Below, in pieces: positions 7,779 through 15,070 of a stretch of 40,819 bases of DNA. Source of the DNA: Rubrivivax sp. (GTDB lineage Bacteria; Pseudomonadota; Gammaproteobacteria; Burkholderiales; Burkholderiaceae_C); assembly GCA_026125665.1 (NCBI GenBank), contig JAHCKS010000041.1:1-40819 (forward strand), written 5' to 3'. The notes beneath the pieces are model-generated. The model saw only the letters and a program-made list of their open reading frames with translations. It had not been told where the DNA came from and searched no databases. Both the position numbers and the translations under genes were made by a program. Numbering within the stretch: position 1 is the first letter of the stretch; every line of letters starts with the position of its first letter.

Positions 7779-8990
7779 ATGCGCCAGCACCTCTCGTCCC
7801 GGCAAGCAAGGGCCGCGCACCCGCGGCTGCCGCGCGCCATCTGGGTGCTCGGCGGCGTCAGCATGCTGATGGACATCTCCTCCGAGCTGATCCACAGCCT
7901 GCTGCCGCTGTTCCTGGTGGGCAGCCTGGGCATCAGCGTGCTCGTGGTCGGCCTCATCGAAGGCGTGGCCGAGGCGACGGCTCTGATCGTCAAGGTGTTC
8001 TCCGGCGTGCTCAGCGACCATCTCCGGCGCCGCAAGCTGCTGGCGCTGCTCGGCTATGGCCTGGGTGCATTGTCCAAGCCCGCCTTCGCGCTCGCCCAGG
8101 GCGCCGGCGTGGTGGTGGCGGCGCGCTTCGTCGACCGCATCGGCAAGGGCATCCGCGGGGCGCCGCGCGACGCGCTGGTGGCCGACCTCGTGCGCGCCGA
8201 GCAGCGTGGCGCGGCCTACGGCCTGCGCCAGTCGCTGGACACGGCGGGCGCCTTCATCGGCCCGTTGCTCGCGACGGCGCTGATGGTGTGGTTCGTCGGC
8301 GACTTCCGTGCCGTGTTCTGGGTGGCCACGGTGCCGGCGGTGCTGGCCGTGCTGCTGCTGCTGGTCGGCGTCAGGGAACCGCCGCCCGGGCCCGGCGCGA
8401 AGGCCGCAAGCCCGATCCGGCGTGAAGCGCTCGCGCAGCTCGGTGCGTCCTTCTGGGCCGTGGTCGCGGTCGGGGCCGTGTTCACGCTGGCGCGGTTCAG
8501 CGAGGCGTTTCTCGTGCTGCGGGCCGAGCAGCTGGGCGTGGCGGCGTCCTTCGTGCCGCTGGTGATGGTGGCGATGAACGTCGTCTACGCGCTCAGCGCC
8601 TACCCGTTCGGCAGGCTGTCGGACTCGACGCGCCGGTCGACGCTGCTCGGCTGGGGCCTGCTGGTGCTGGTGGCGGCCGATGTCGTGCTGGCCTGGGCGC
8701 CCGGCTGGCCGATGCTGCTGCTCGGCGTGGCGCTGTGGGGCCTGCACATGGGCATGACGCAGGGGCTGCTCGCGGCGATGGTGGCCGACGTGGCACCGGA
8801 GGACCTGCGGGGCACGGCCTTCGGCCTGTTCAACCTGGTCAGTGGCGTGGCCATGCTGCTGGCCAGCGCCATCGCCGGCCTGCTGTGGGACCGGCTGGGC
8901 TCGCAATCGACGTTCCTGGCCGGCGCCGGTTTCGCGGTCGCGGCGCTCGTTGTCCTGGTCGCCGGCCGCAGCCTGCGCCACCGGCCGTGA
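7779..8990 (+). CDS. MFS transporter, substrate unknown
   Basis: A 403-residue major facilitator superfamily permease with about twelve helices. Recognisable parts are MLMDISSELIHSLLPLF in helix 1, the motif-A-like loop GVLSDHLRRRKLLALLG between helices 2 and 3, and DRIGKGIRGAPRDALVAD after helix 4, which is typical of a drug/metabolite exporter-like subgroup. The second half repeats the fold with FGRLSDSTRRSTLLGWG. The ATG at 7779 is preceded by a 154-bp gap shared with the divergent DUF454 gene. Substrate and direction of transport cannot be read from the sequence. Confidence 0.85.
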   Translation: MRQHLSSRQARAAHPRLPRAIWVLGGVSMLMDISSELIHSLLPLFLVGSLGISVLVVGLIEGVAEATALIVKVFSGVLSDHLRRRKLLALLGYGLGALSKPAFALAQGAGVVVAARFVDRIGKGIRGAPRDALVADLVRAEQRGAAYGLRQSLDTAGAFIGPLLATALMVWFVGDFRAVFWVATVPAVLAVLLLLVGVREPPPGPGAKAASPIRREALAQLGASFWAVVAVGAVFTLARFSEAFLVLRAEQLGVAASFVPLVMVAMNVVYALSAYPFGRLSDSTRRSTLLGWGLLVLVAADVVLAWAPGWPMLLLGVALWGLHMGMTQGLLAAMVADVAPEDLRGTAFGLFNLVSGVAMLLASAIAGLLWDRLGSQSTFLAGAGFAVAALVVLVAGRSLRHRP

Positions 8991-9071
8991 AGCCAGGGGG
9001 GACGTGCGCGGCGGCCTTAGCATCGGCACCCCGCCGTTCCCGCCGGCCCAACCCGCCACGCGAGGCCCGCC

Positions 9072-10073
9072 ATGCCCTTGTCCTCCCGCCGCCGCCTGCT
9101 CGTCTCCACCGCTGCGGCCCTGGCGGCAACCGCCGGTGCGTGGCCCGTGCGTGCCCAGTCGGCGTGGCCGGCGAAGCCCATCCGCCTCGTCGTGCCGTTC
9201 CCGCCGGGCGGCGCCACCGACCTGCTGGCCCGCGCCATCGCGCAGCGTGCGGGCACGTCGCTCGGGCAGAACATCGTCGTCGACAACCGCGCCGGCGCCG
9301 GCGGCTCGCTCGGCTCGGCCGAGGTGGCGAAGGCGGCGCCCGACGGCTACACGCTGCTCATCGCCACCAGCAGCACGCACGCCATCGGGCCGCACCTCAA
9401 CCCGAACCTGCCGTACAAGGCCACCGGCCCGGAGAGCGACTTCACGCCGATGGCGCACGTGGCCGACGCGGCCGCCATCGTGCTGGTGCCCAACACGCTG
9501 CCGGTGGCCAACCTGCGCGAGCTCATCGCCCATGCGAAGGCGCGCCCGGGCCAGCTGAACTACGCCAGCAGCGGCAACGGCACCATCGTCCAGCTGATGG
9601 CCGAGGACTTCAAGGCGCGCACGGGGCTGTTCATCACGCACATCCCCTACCGCGGCACGGCGCTCGCGATCCCCGACCTCGTCTCGGGCAAGGTGCACCT
9701 GCTGTTCGACAGCCTCGTCACCGGCCTGCCGCACGTGAAGGACGGCAAGCTGAAGGCCCTGGCCGTGACGAGCCGGGCGCGCACGCCGCTCGCGCCCGAC
9801 CTGCCGACGATGGCCGAGGCCGGCATGCCCGGCTACGAGGCGACCACCTGGTTCGGCATCTACGGCCCGAAGGGGCTGCCGGCGGACATCACGGCGAAGC
9901 TCAACGCGGAGTTCAACGCCGCGGTGCGCAGTGCCGACGTGCGCGAGCGGCTGGCGCGCCTGGGCGCCGACCCGGCACCGCCGAACACGCCGGCGCAGTT
10001 CGCTGCGATCGTCGCGGCCGACAGCGCGCGCTGGGCACAGATCATCCGGGAGCGGCGCATCACCCTCGAGTGA
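9072..10073 (+). CDS. Bug/TctC-family periplasmic substrate-binding protein
   Basis: A 333-residue tripartite tricarboxylate transporter receptor (Bug family), which binds small carboxylates in the periplasm. The N-terminus has a signal peptide with a twin-arginine-like SRRRLL followed by a hydrophobic stretch and a likely cleavage after VRA (about residue 28). The mature start WPAKPIRLVVPFPPGGATD is the family hallmark, with NRAGAGGSLGSAEVAKAAPD forming the second ligand loop. Length and architecture are standard. It is 3.7 kb from tctBA and separated by a terminator and two MFS genes, so pairing with TctBA is possible but unproven; Burkholderiales carry many orphan Bug proteins. It may instead serve the gamma-glutamyltransferase-like enzyme encoded next. 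Confidence 0.93.
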   Translation: MPLSSRRRLLVSTAAALAATAGAWPVRAQSAWPAKPIRLVVPFPPGGATDLLARAIAQRAGTSLGQNIVVDNRAGAGGSLGSAEVAKAAPDGYTLLIATSSTHAIGPHLNPNLPYKATGPESDFTPMAHVADAAAIVLVPNTLPVANLRELIAHAKARPGQLNYASSGNGTIVQLMAEDFKARTGLFITHIPYRGTALAIPDLVSGKVHLLFDSLVTGLPHVKDGKLKALAVTSRARTPLAPDLPTMAEAGMPGYEATTWFGIYGPKGLPADITAKLNAEFNAAVRSADVRERLARLGADPAPPNTPAQFAAIVAADSARWAQIIRERRITLE

Positions 10074-10134
10074 TCATCGCGACGCGCGCCTTGCCGCGCC
10101 CCGCCGGGCCCACCCTCACCTGCCAACGACCCCG

Positions 10135-11766
10135 ATGAACAACCCTTTCGACTGGAGCACCGGCTACGCCAGCCGCCGCTCGCCCGTCTTCGCGCGCAAC
10201 ATCGTTTCCACGTCGCATCCGCTCGGGGCGCAGGCCGGGCTGCGCATGCTGCTGGCCGGCGGCAACGCCGTCGACGCGGCCATCGCCGCGGCGGCGACGA
10301 TGACCATCGTCGAGCCGTGCAGCAACGGCCTGGGCTCCGACCTCTTCTGCATCCTCTGGGACGGCCGGCAGCTGCACGGCCTGAACGCCAGCGGCTGGGC
10401 GCCGGCGGCGTGGACACCCGAGTACTTCACGCGCAAGTACGGCGCCGAGGCACCGACGCCGCCCAAGCGCGGCTGGGATTCGGTGACCGTGCCCGGCGCC
10501 GTGGCCGGCTGGCGCGCGCTGCACGCGCGCTTCGGCAAGCGCCCGTTCGCCGAGCTGATGGCCCCGGCCATCGAGGCGGCCGAGCGCGGCTACGGCGTGC
10601 CGGTGGTCGTGCAGCAGAAGTGGACCAACGCCGCCGCGCTGCCCGAGATCACCACTCAGCCCGGCTTCGCCGAGGCTTTCCTGCCGCGCGGGCGGCAGCC
10701 GGCGGTCGGCGAACGTTTCGTCTTTGCCGAGGCGGCCCGCACGCTCAGGCTCGTTGCCGACACGAAGGGCGAGGCCTTCTACCGCGGCGAGGTGGCCGCG
10801 GCGATCGCCGCGCACGCCAAGGCGCACGGCGGCGCGATGACCGAGGCCGACCTCGCCGCCTACCTCGACGAAGGCCCGCAGTGGGTGGGCACGATCTCCA
10901 CGCGCTATCGCGGCCACGAGCTGCACGAGATCCCACCCAACGGCCAGGGCATCGCGGCGCTCATCGCGCTGGGCATCCTCGAGCACTTCGACCTCGGCGC
11001 GCTGCCGGTGGACGGTGTGGCCAGCCAGCACCTGCAGATCGAGGCGATGAAGCTCGCCTTCGCCGACGTCTACCGCTACGTCGGCGACGCGCGCGCGATG
11101 CGGCTGACGCCGGCGCAGATGCTCGATGCCGGGTACCTGAAGCGGCGCGCGGCGCTGATCGACCCGAAACGCGCGCAGGACTTCGGCCCCGGCCACGGGC
11201 CCGACGGCGGCACCATCTACCTCAGCGCCGCCGACGCGGGCGGCATGATGGTGAGCCTCATCCAGAGCAACTACATGGGCTTCGGCTCGGGCGTCGTGGT
11301 GCCGGGCTACGGCGTGAGCCTGCAGAACCGCGGCCACGGCTTCACGCTCGAGAAGGGGCGCAGCAACGTCGTCGCGCCGGGCAAGCGGCCGTTCCACACC
11401 ATCATCCCCGCCTTCCTGACGAAGGACGGCGCGCCGGTGATGAGCTTCGGCGTCATGGGCGGCGACATGCAGCCGCAGGGGCACCTGCAGACGCTCTCGC
11501 GCATGCTCGACCACCGGCAGCACCCGCAGGCCGCGTGCGACGCGCCGCGCTGGCGCGTCGGCGGTGGTGCCGTCAACGTCGAGCCCGGCTTCCACGAAGC
11601 CACGACGGCCGGCCTGCGCGCGCTCGGCCACCGCATCGAGGCCTTCGCCGACAGCTACATGGACTACGGCGCGGGCCAGTTCATCTGGCGCCTCGGCGAC
11701 CCGCAGGTCGAGGGTTACGCCGCGGCGAGCGACCCGCGGCGCGACGGCCAGGCGGCCGGGTTCTGA
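10135..11766 (+). CDS. Gamma-glutamyltransferase-family Ntn hydrolase
   Basis: A 543-residue gamma-glutamyltranspeptidase-like enzyme that would be cleaved autocatalytically into two chains and act on gamma-glutamyl amides. The early motif LLAGGNAVDAAIAAAATM and EPCSNGLGSDLF are standard for the family. The new N-terminus after self-cleavage would be Thr360 in GPDGGTIYLSAADAGG. Classical enzymes have Thr-Thr-His there, whereas this one has Thr-Ile-Tyr, as in the YwrD-like branch found in soil bacteria. The later segment GFGSGVVVPGYGVSLQNRG supplies the oxyanion loop. No signal peptide is seen, so a cytosolic location is likely, unlike classical Ggt. It lies between a Bug receptor and an EamA permease, which suggests a small scavenging or detoxification unit. 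Confidence 0.9.
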   Translation: MNNPFDWSTGYASRRSPVFARNIVSTSHPLGAQAGLRMLLAGGNAVDAAIAAAATMTIVEPCSNGLGSDLFCILWDGRQLHGLNASGWAPAAWTPEYFTRKYGAEAPTPPKRGWDSVTVPGAVAGWRALHARFGKRPFAELMAPAIEAAERGYGVPVVVQQKWTNAAALPEITTQPGFAEAFLPRGRQPAVGERFVFAEAARTLRLVADTKGEAFYRGEVAAAIAAHAKAHGGAMTEADLAAYLDEGPQWVGTISTRYRGHELHEIPPNGQGIAALIALGILEHFDLGALPVDGVASQHLQIEAMKLAFADVYRYVGDARAMRLTPAQMLDAGYLKRRAALIDPKRAQDFGPGHGPDGGTIYLSAADAGGMMVSLIQSNYMGFGSGVVVPGYGVSLQNRGHGFTLEKGRSNVVAPGKRPFHTIIPAFLTKDGAPVMSFGVMGGDMQPQGHLQTLSRMLDHRQHPQAACDAPRWRVGGGAVNVEPGFHEATTAGLRALGHRIEAFADSYMDYGAGQFIWRLGDPQVEGYAAASDPRRDGQAAGF

Positions 11767-11789
11767 AGGCGCCGGGCCCCGCATCGACG

Positions 11790-12710
11790 ATGGCGGGCCT
11801 CGCGCCGGCGGCCTCGGCGCGGCTGCGCACGGGGCTGGCGCTCGCCGCCTTCGGCGCCGTGGCCTTCTCCGGCAAGGCGATCATCGTCAAGCTCGCCTAC
11901 CGCCACGGCGTCGATGCGGTGACGCTGATCATGTACCGCATGCTGTTCGCGCTGCCGATGTTCGCGCTGCTGGCGTGGTGGGGCGGGCGCGGCCGCGCGC
12001 CACTGTCGACGTTCGCGCGCCGCGACTGGCTGGCCGTCGCCGGCCTCGGCTTCAGCGGCTACTACCTCGCGAGCTTCCTCGACTTCGCCGGCCTGCAGTA
12101 CGTCACCGCCAGCCTCGAGCGGCTGATGCTGTACCTCAACCCGACGCTGGTGCTGCTGCTGTCGTGGCTGCTCGTGGGCAAGCGCGTGCACCCGACGCAG
12201 GTGTGGGCGATGGCCGTCAGCTACCTCGGCATCGCGCTCGTCTTCGGGCACGAGCTCAGGCTGGAGGGCAGCAACGTGGTCCTGGGCGCGCTGCTCGTCT
12301 TCGCCAGCGCGCTGTCGTACGCCGTGTACCTGGTGTACAGCGGCCAGGTCGTGTCGCGCATCGGCTCGCTGCGGCTCACCGGGCTGGCCACGAGCGTCGC
12401 GTGCCTGTTGTGCATCGTGCAGTTCCTGCTGCTCAGGCCGCTGTCGGCGGCCGTGGTGGCCGAGCCGGTGGTCTGGCTGTCGCTGCTCAACGCCGTGGCC
12501 TGCACCTTCGTGCCGGTGCTGGCGGTGATGATGGCCATCGAGCGCATCGGCGCGGCGCTGACGGCGCAGACGGGCATGGTCGGGCCGCTGGCCACCATCG
12601 CCATGGGCGTGGTGCTGCTCGGCGAGCCGATGAACGGGTGGATCGTCGTCGGCACGGTGCTCGTGCTGGGCGGCGTGTGGCTGCTGACGCGCGTGCGGCC
12701 GAGCCGATAG
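11790..12710 (+). CDS. EamA/DMT-family permease
   Basis: A 306-residue drug/metabolite transporter with ten predicted helices arranged as two EamA repeats. The first begins GLALAAFGAVAFSGKAIIVK and the second near GALLVFASALSYAVYLVYSG; the pattern LERLMLYLNPTLVLLLSWLL is a standard repeat-1 segment. It starts 24 bp after the gamma-glutamyltransferase-like gene, probably in the same operon. Members export or import small metabolites such as amino acids; the substrate here is unknown. Confidence 0.88.
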   Translation: MAGLAPAASARLRTGLALAAFGAVAFSGKAIIVKLAYRHGVDAVTLIMYRMLFALPMFALLAWWGGRGRAPLSTFARRDWLAVAGLGFSGYYLASFLDFAGLQYVTASLERLMLYLNPTLVLLLSWLLVGKRVHPTQVWAMAVSYLGIALVFGHELRLEGSNVVLGALLVFASALSYAVYLVYSGQVVSRIGSLRLTGLATSVACLLCIVQFLLLRPLSAAVVAEPVVWLSLLNAVACTFVPVLAVMMAIERIGAALTAQTGMVGPLATIAMGVVLLGEPMNGWIVVGTVLVLGGVWLLTRVRPSR

Positions 12711-12775
12711 CATCGTGCGGCATCGCGCGGCATCGTGCGGACCGATCGACTTTCCTTCTCGAGGAGCAACAAGGC

Positions 12776-13564
12776 ATGGATCTCGGCATCGCAGGCAAGT
12801 GGGCGCTGGTGTGCGCGGCGAGCAAGGGGCTCGGCAAGGGCTGCGCGGCGGCGCTGGTGCGCGAGGGCGTGAACGTCGTCGTCACGGCGCGCGGCGCCGA
12901 GGCGCTGGAAGCGACTGCGGCCGAGCTGCGCGCGCTGAACCCGGCGGTGCAGGTGCGCACCGCGGCCGGCGACATCACCACGGACGCCGGCCGCGGCGCG
13001 GCGCTGGCCGCGGCGCCGCAGGTGGACATCCTCGTCAACAACGCCGGCGGCCCGCCTGCCGGCGACTTCCGCGAGTGGACGCGCGACATCTGGATCGCGG
13101 CGCTTGAGGCGAACATGCTCGCACCGATCGAGCTCATCAAGGCCACGGTGGACGGCATGGCCGCGCGCGGCTTCGGCCGCGTCGTCAACATCACGTCGGC
13201 CGCCGTGAAGGCGCCGTACCAGGCGTTGGGCCTGTCCAACGGGGCACGCACCGGCCTCACGGGCTTCGTCGCGGGCCTCGCCCGGCAGCCGCAGCTCGCC
13301 GCGCGCAACGTCACGCTCAACAACCTGCTGCCAGGGCCTTTCGACACCGAGCGGCTGCGCAGCAACACCGCGGCGCTGGCGAAGAAGGGCGGGCAGACCT
13401 TCGAGGCGCTGTGGGAGTCGCGCCGCATGAGCAACCCGACGCAGCGCTTCGGCCACGCCGACGAGTTCGGCGCGATGTGCGCGTTCGTCTGCAGCGTGCA
13501 CACCGGCTACATGACCGGCCAGAACGTGCTGATGGACGGCGGCTCGTACCCGGGCACGTTCTGA
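12776..13564 (+). CDS. Atypical short-chain dehydrogenase lacking the catalytic Tyr and Lys
   Basis: A 262-residue SDR-fold protein. The cofactor loop is AASKGLGKG (14-22), and NNAG (88-91) and the NIT-Ser141 strand are in place. In a classical SDR, Tyr lies 13 residues after the catalytic Ser and Lys four residues later; here those positions are Ser154 and Arg158 (in LSNGAR). This substitution defines a known uncharacterised subgroup annotated as 3-oxoacyl-ACP reductase-like, so it is probably not a decay product. The C-terminus has the usual TGQNVLMDGGSYPGTF. The start has GAGGAG at 12761-12766 and a 9-bp spacing. Reaction unknown; it may bind NAD(P) without standard proton relay. Confidence 0.88.
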   Translation: MDLGIAGKWALVCAASKGLGKGCAAALVREGVNVVVTARGAEALEATAAELRALNPAVQVRTAAGDITTDAGRGAALAAAPQVDILVNNAGGPPAGDFREWTRDIWIAALEANMLAPIELIKATVDGMAARGFGRVVNITSAAVKAPYQALGLSNGARTGLTGFVAGLARQPQLAARNVTLNNLLPGPFDTERLRSNTAALAKKGGQTFEALWESRRMSNPTQRFGHADEFGAMCAFVCSVHTGYMTGQNVLMDGGSYPGTF

Positions 13565-13565
13565 A

Positions 13566-13594
13566 GCGCACCAGCCCGCGCGGCCGGTGTGCGC
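13566..13594. terminator. Possible bidirectional hairpin between convergent genes
   Basis: GCGCAC (13566-13571) pairs with GTGCGC (13589-13594) around an inner GCC/GGC pairing in the 34-bp gap between two convergent genes. There is no T-tract on either side, so this is a weak call. Confidence 0.3.
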
Positions 13595-13598
13595 GGCC

Positions 13599-14954
13599 TC
13601 AGCGCACGATGCGCACGATGCGCCCGTTGGCGCCGTCGGTCAGCAGGTAGAGCCAGCCGTCGGGGCCCTGGCGCACGTCGCGGATGCGCTCGCCGAGCTC
13701 GGTGAAGAGCGCCTCGCGCGCGGCCACGGTGTTGCCGTCGAGCGTCAGCCGCCACAGCGCCCGCCCGGCCAGCGCGCCGACGAAGAGGTTACCCTGCCAC
13801 TCGGGGAGACGGCCGGCGGTGTAGAAGGCCATGCCGCTGGGGGCGATGGAGATCGGCACCCACCACGTGAGCGGTGGCTCGAACCCCGGTCCCTCGCTCG
13901 CACCGCCCACCGGCGGGCAGTTGCCGATCGGCGTGTCGTACTCGCAGCCGTGGCTCACGCGCGGCCAGCCGTAGTTGCGCCCGGCCAGCGTGCGGTTCAC
14001 CTCGTCGCCGCCTTGCGGCCCGTGCTCGTGCGTCCACAGCTCGCCGGTGCCGGGGTGCAGCGCCGCGCCCTGCACGTTGCGGTGGCCGAGCGACCACACC
14101 TCGGGCAACGCGCCGGCCGTGCCGACGAACGGGTTGTCGGGTGGCGCGCTGCCGTCGCCAGCGCGGATGCGCATCACCTTGCCGTGGCCGGCGCCGAGGT
14201 CCTGCGCGCGCTCGCGTTCGCTTTCGAGGTAGCGGTCGCCGAGCGTGACGAAGAGCGTGCCGTCGGGGGCGAGCACGAGGCGGCTGCCGAAGTGCCCTTC
14301 GCTGGCCACCTTCGGGCGCTGGCGGAAGATCACCGCCCACTCGGTGAGCGACGTGAAGTCCGCGTCGAGCACGCCGGTACCCACTGCGGTGCCGCTCATC
14401 CCCGCCTCGTCGTCTTCGCCAGGCTCGACGTAGCTGAGGTAGATGCGGCGCGAGGTGGCGAAGTCGGCCGCCACCGCCACGTCGAGCAGGCCGCCCTGGC
14501 CGCGCGCATCGACCACCGGCACGCCGCTGATGGGGAGGGACGACAGCCGCGCACCGTCGGCGCCGACGTGCCACAGCTGCCCGCCGCGCTCGGTGACGAG
14601 CAGCGAACCGTCGGGCAGGAAGCCGAGGCTCCAGGGGAAGGGGAAGCCGCCGGCGAAGGTCTCGGCGCGGGGCGGCGGGCCGGGTGGTGGCGCGGGCGCC
14701 GGCGGCGCCGGCTCGGGTGGCGGCGGTTCCGGCGCGGGCGGCTCGGGTGCGGGTGGATCCGGTGGCGGTGCCGGCCCGGGCGAGGGGGGGTCGGGCGGCG
14801 GTGCAGGCTCCGCCGGCGTCGGTGATGGAGCCGGCGCAGGCGAGGGCACCGCAGCGCTGTCGGGCCCTGCGTCGCCGCCGCTGCGCCCGTTGCCGCCGCC
14901 GCAGGCGGCAAGCCAGAGGAAGAGCACCGCAGCGGACAACGTCCGGGCACGCAT
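13599..14954 (-). CDS. PQQ-type sugar dehydrogenase lipoprotein (paralogue 1)
   Basis: A 451-residue predicted lipoprotein of the soluble aldose sugar dehydrogenase (YliI/Asd, GSDH) family: a six-bladed propeller that oxidises sugars with PQQ in the periplasm. The signal peptide ends in a lipobox with Cys18 (FLWLAACGGG). Residues 38-95 form a linker of Pro, Ala, Glu and Asp. The propeller starts at RAETFAGGFPFPWSLGFLPD; GQGGLLDVAV and the catalytic-His segment HFGSRLVLAPDG are present, followed by HGKVMRI and NYGWPRVSHG. The next gene downstream on the same strand side is a close paralogue (15071-16315), so this is a tandem duplication with a much longer linker in this copy. The promoter lies almost on the ATG. 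Confidence 0.9.
   Translation of the reverse strand: MRARTLSAAVLFLWLAACGGGNGRSGGDAGPDSAAVPSPAPAPSPTPAEPAPPPDPPSPGPAPPPDPPAPEPPAPEPPPPEPAPPAPAPPPGPPPRAETFAGGFPFPWSLGFLPDGSLLVTERGGQLWHVGADGARLSSLPISGVPVVDARGQGGLLDVAVAADFATSRRIYLSYVEPGEDDEAGMSGTAVGTGVLDADFTSLTEWAVIFRQRPKVASEGHFGSRLVLAPDGTLFVTLGDRYLESERERAQDLGAGHGKVMRIRAGDGSAPPDNPFVGTAGALPEVWSLGHRNVQGAALHPGTGELWTHEHGPQGGDEVNRTLAGRNYGWPRVSHGCEYDTPIGNCPPVGGASEGPGFEPPLTWWVPISIAPSGMAFYTAGRLPEWQGNLFVGALAGRALWRLTLDGNTVAAREALFTELGERIRDVRQGPDGWLYLLTDGANGRIVRIVR
14672..14850. repeat. Low-complexity Gly/Pro-codon tract in the dehydrogenase linker
   Basis: Degenerate short repeats of the type GGCGGTTCCGGC/GGCTCGGGTGCG (read on plus) encode the Pro-rich linker of the lipoprotein on the minus strand. 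It has no fixed unit length and is coding, so it is not a CRISPR or intergenic repeat. It could vary in length between strains. Confidence 0.7.
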
Positions 14955-14963
14955 GGCGCGGGC

Positions 14964-14992
14964 ACTCTAGGACCGTGTCAGGCCCCGGGCAA
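14964..14992 (-). promoter_or_regulatory. Promoter of PQQ dehydrogenase paralogue 1, probably leaderless
   Basis: Read on the minus strand: TTGCCC (14992-14987), a 17-bp spacer, TAGAGT (14969-14964), then only 9 bp to the ATG at 14954. A start site 6-9 bp after the -10 falls on or next to the ATG, so the mRNA would have little or no leader. The 10-mer CCTAGAGTGC is shared at the same distance with paralogue 2. Confidence 0.5.
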
Positions 14993-15070
14993 GCGGGCCC
15001 GTGGTTGCGAAGTAGGGGTTGCCGGCGTCGCAGCGAGAGCCCGTCGCTGTCGCGGCGCCCCGCGGCGCGC

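Noticed and set aside
3769-9734. Very long open frames on the minus strand (for example 3769-6096 and 6933-9734)
   Set aside because: They lie antisense to convincing membrane-protein and enzyme genes and give compositions of mostly Arg, His, Gly and Ala without any motif. This is the usual shadow effect of GC-rich codon bias.
14672-14850. Repeat array that might be a CRISPR or intergenic VNTR
   Set aside because: Units are irregular, there are no spacers, and the tract translates into a sensible Pro-rich linker of a lipoprotein.
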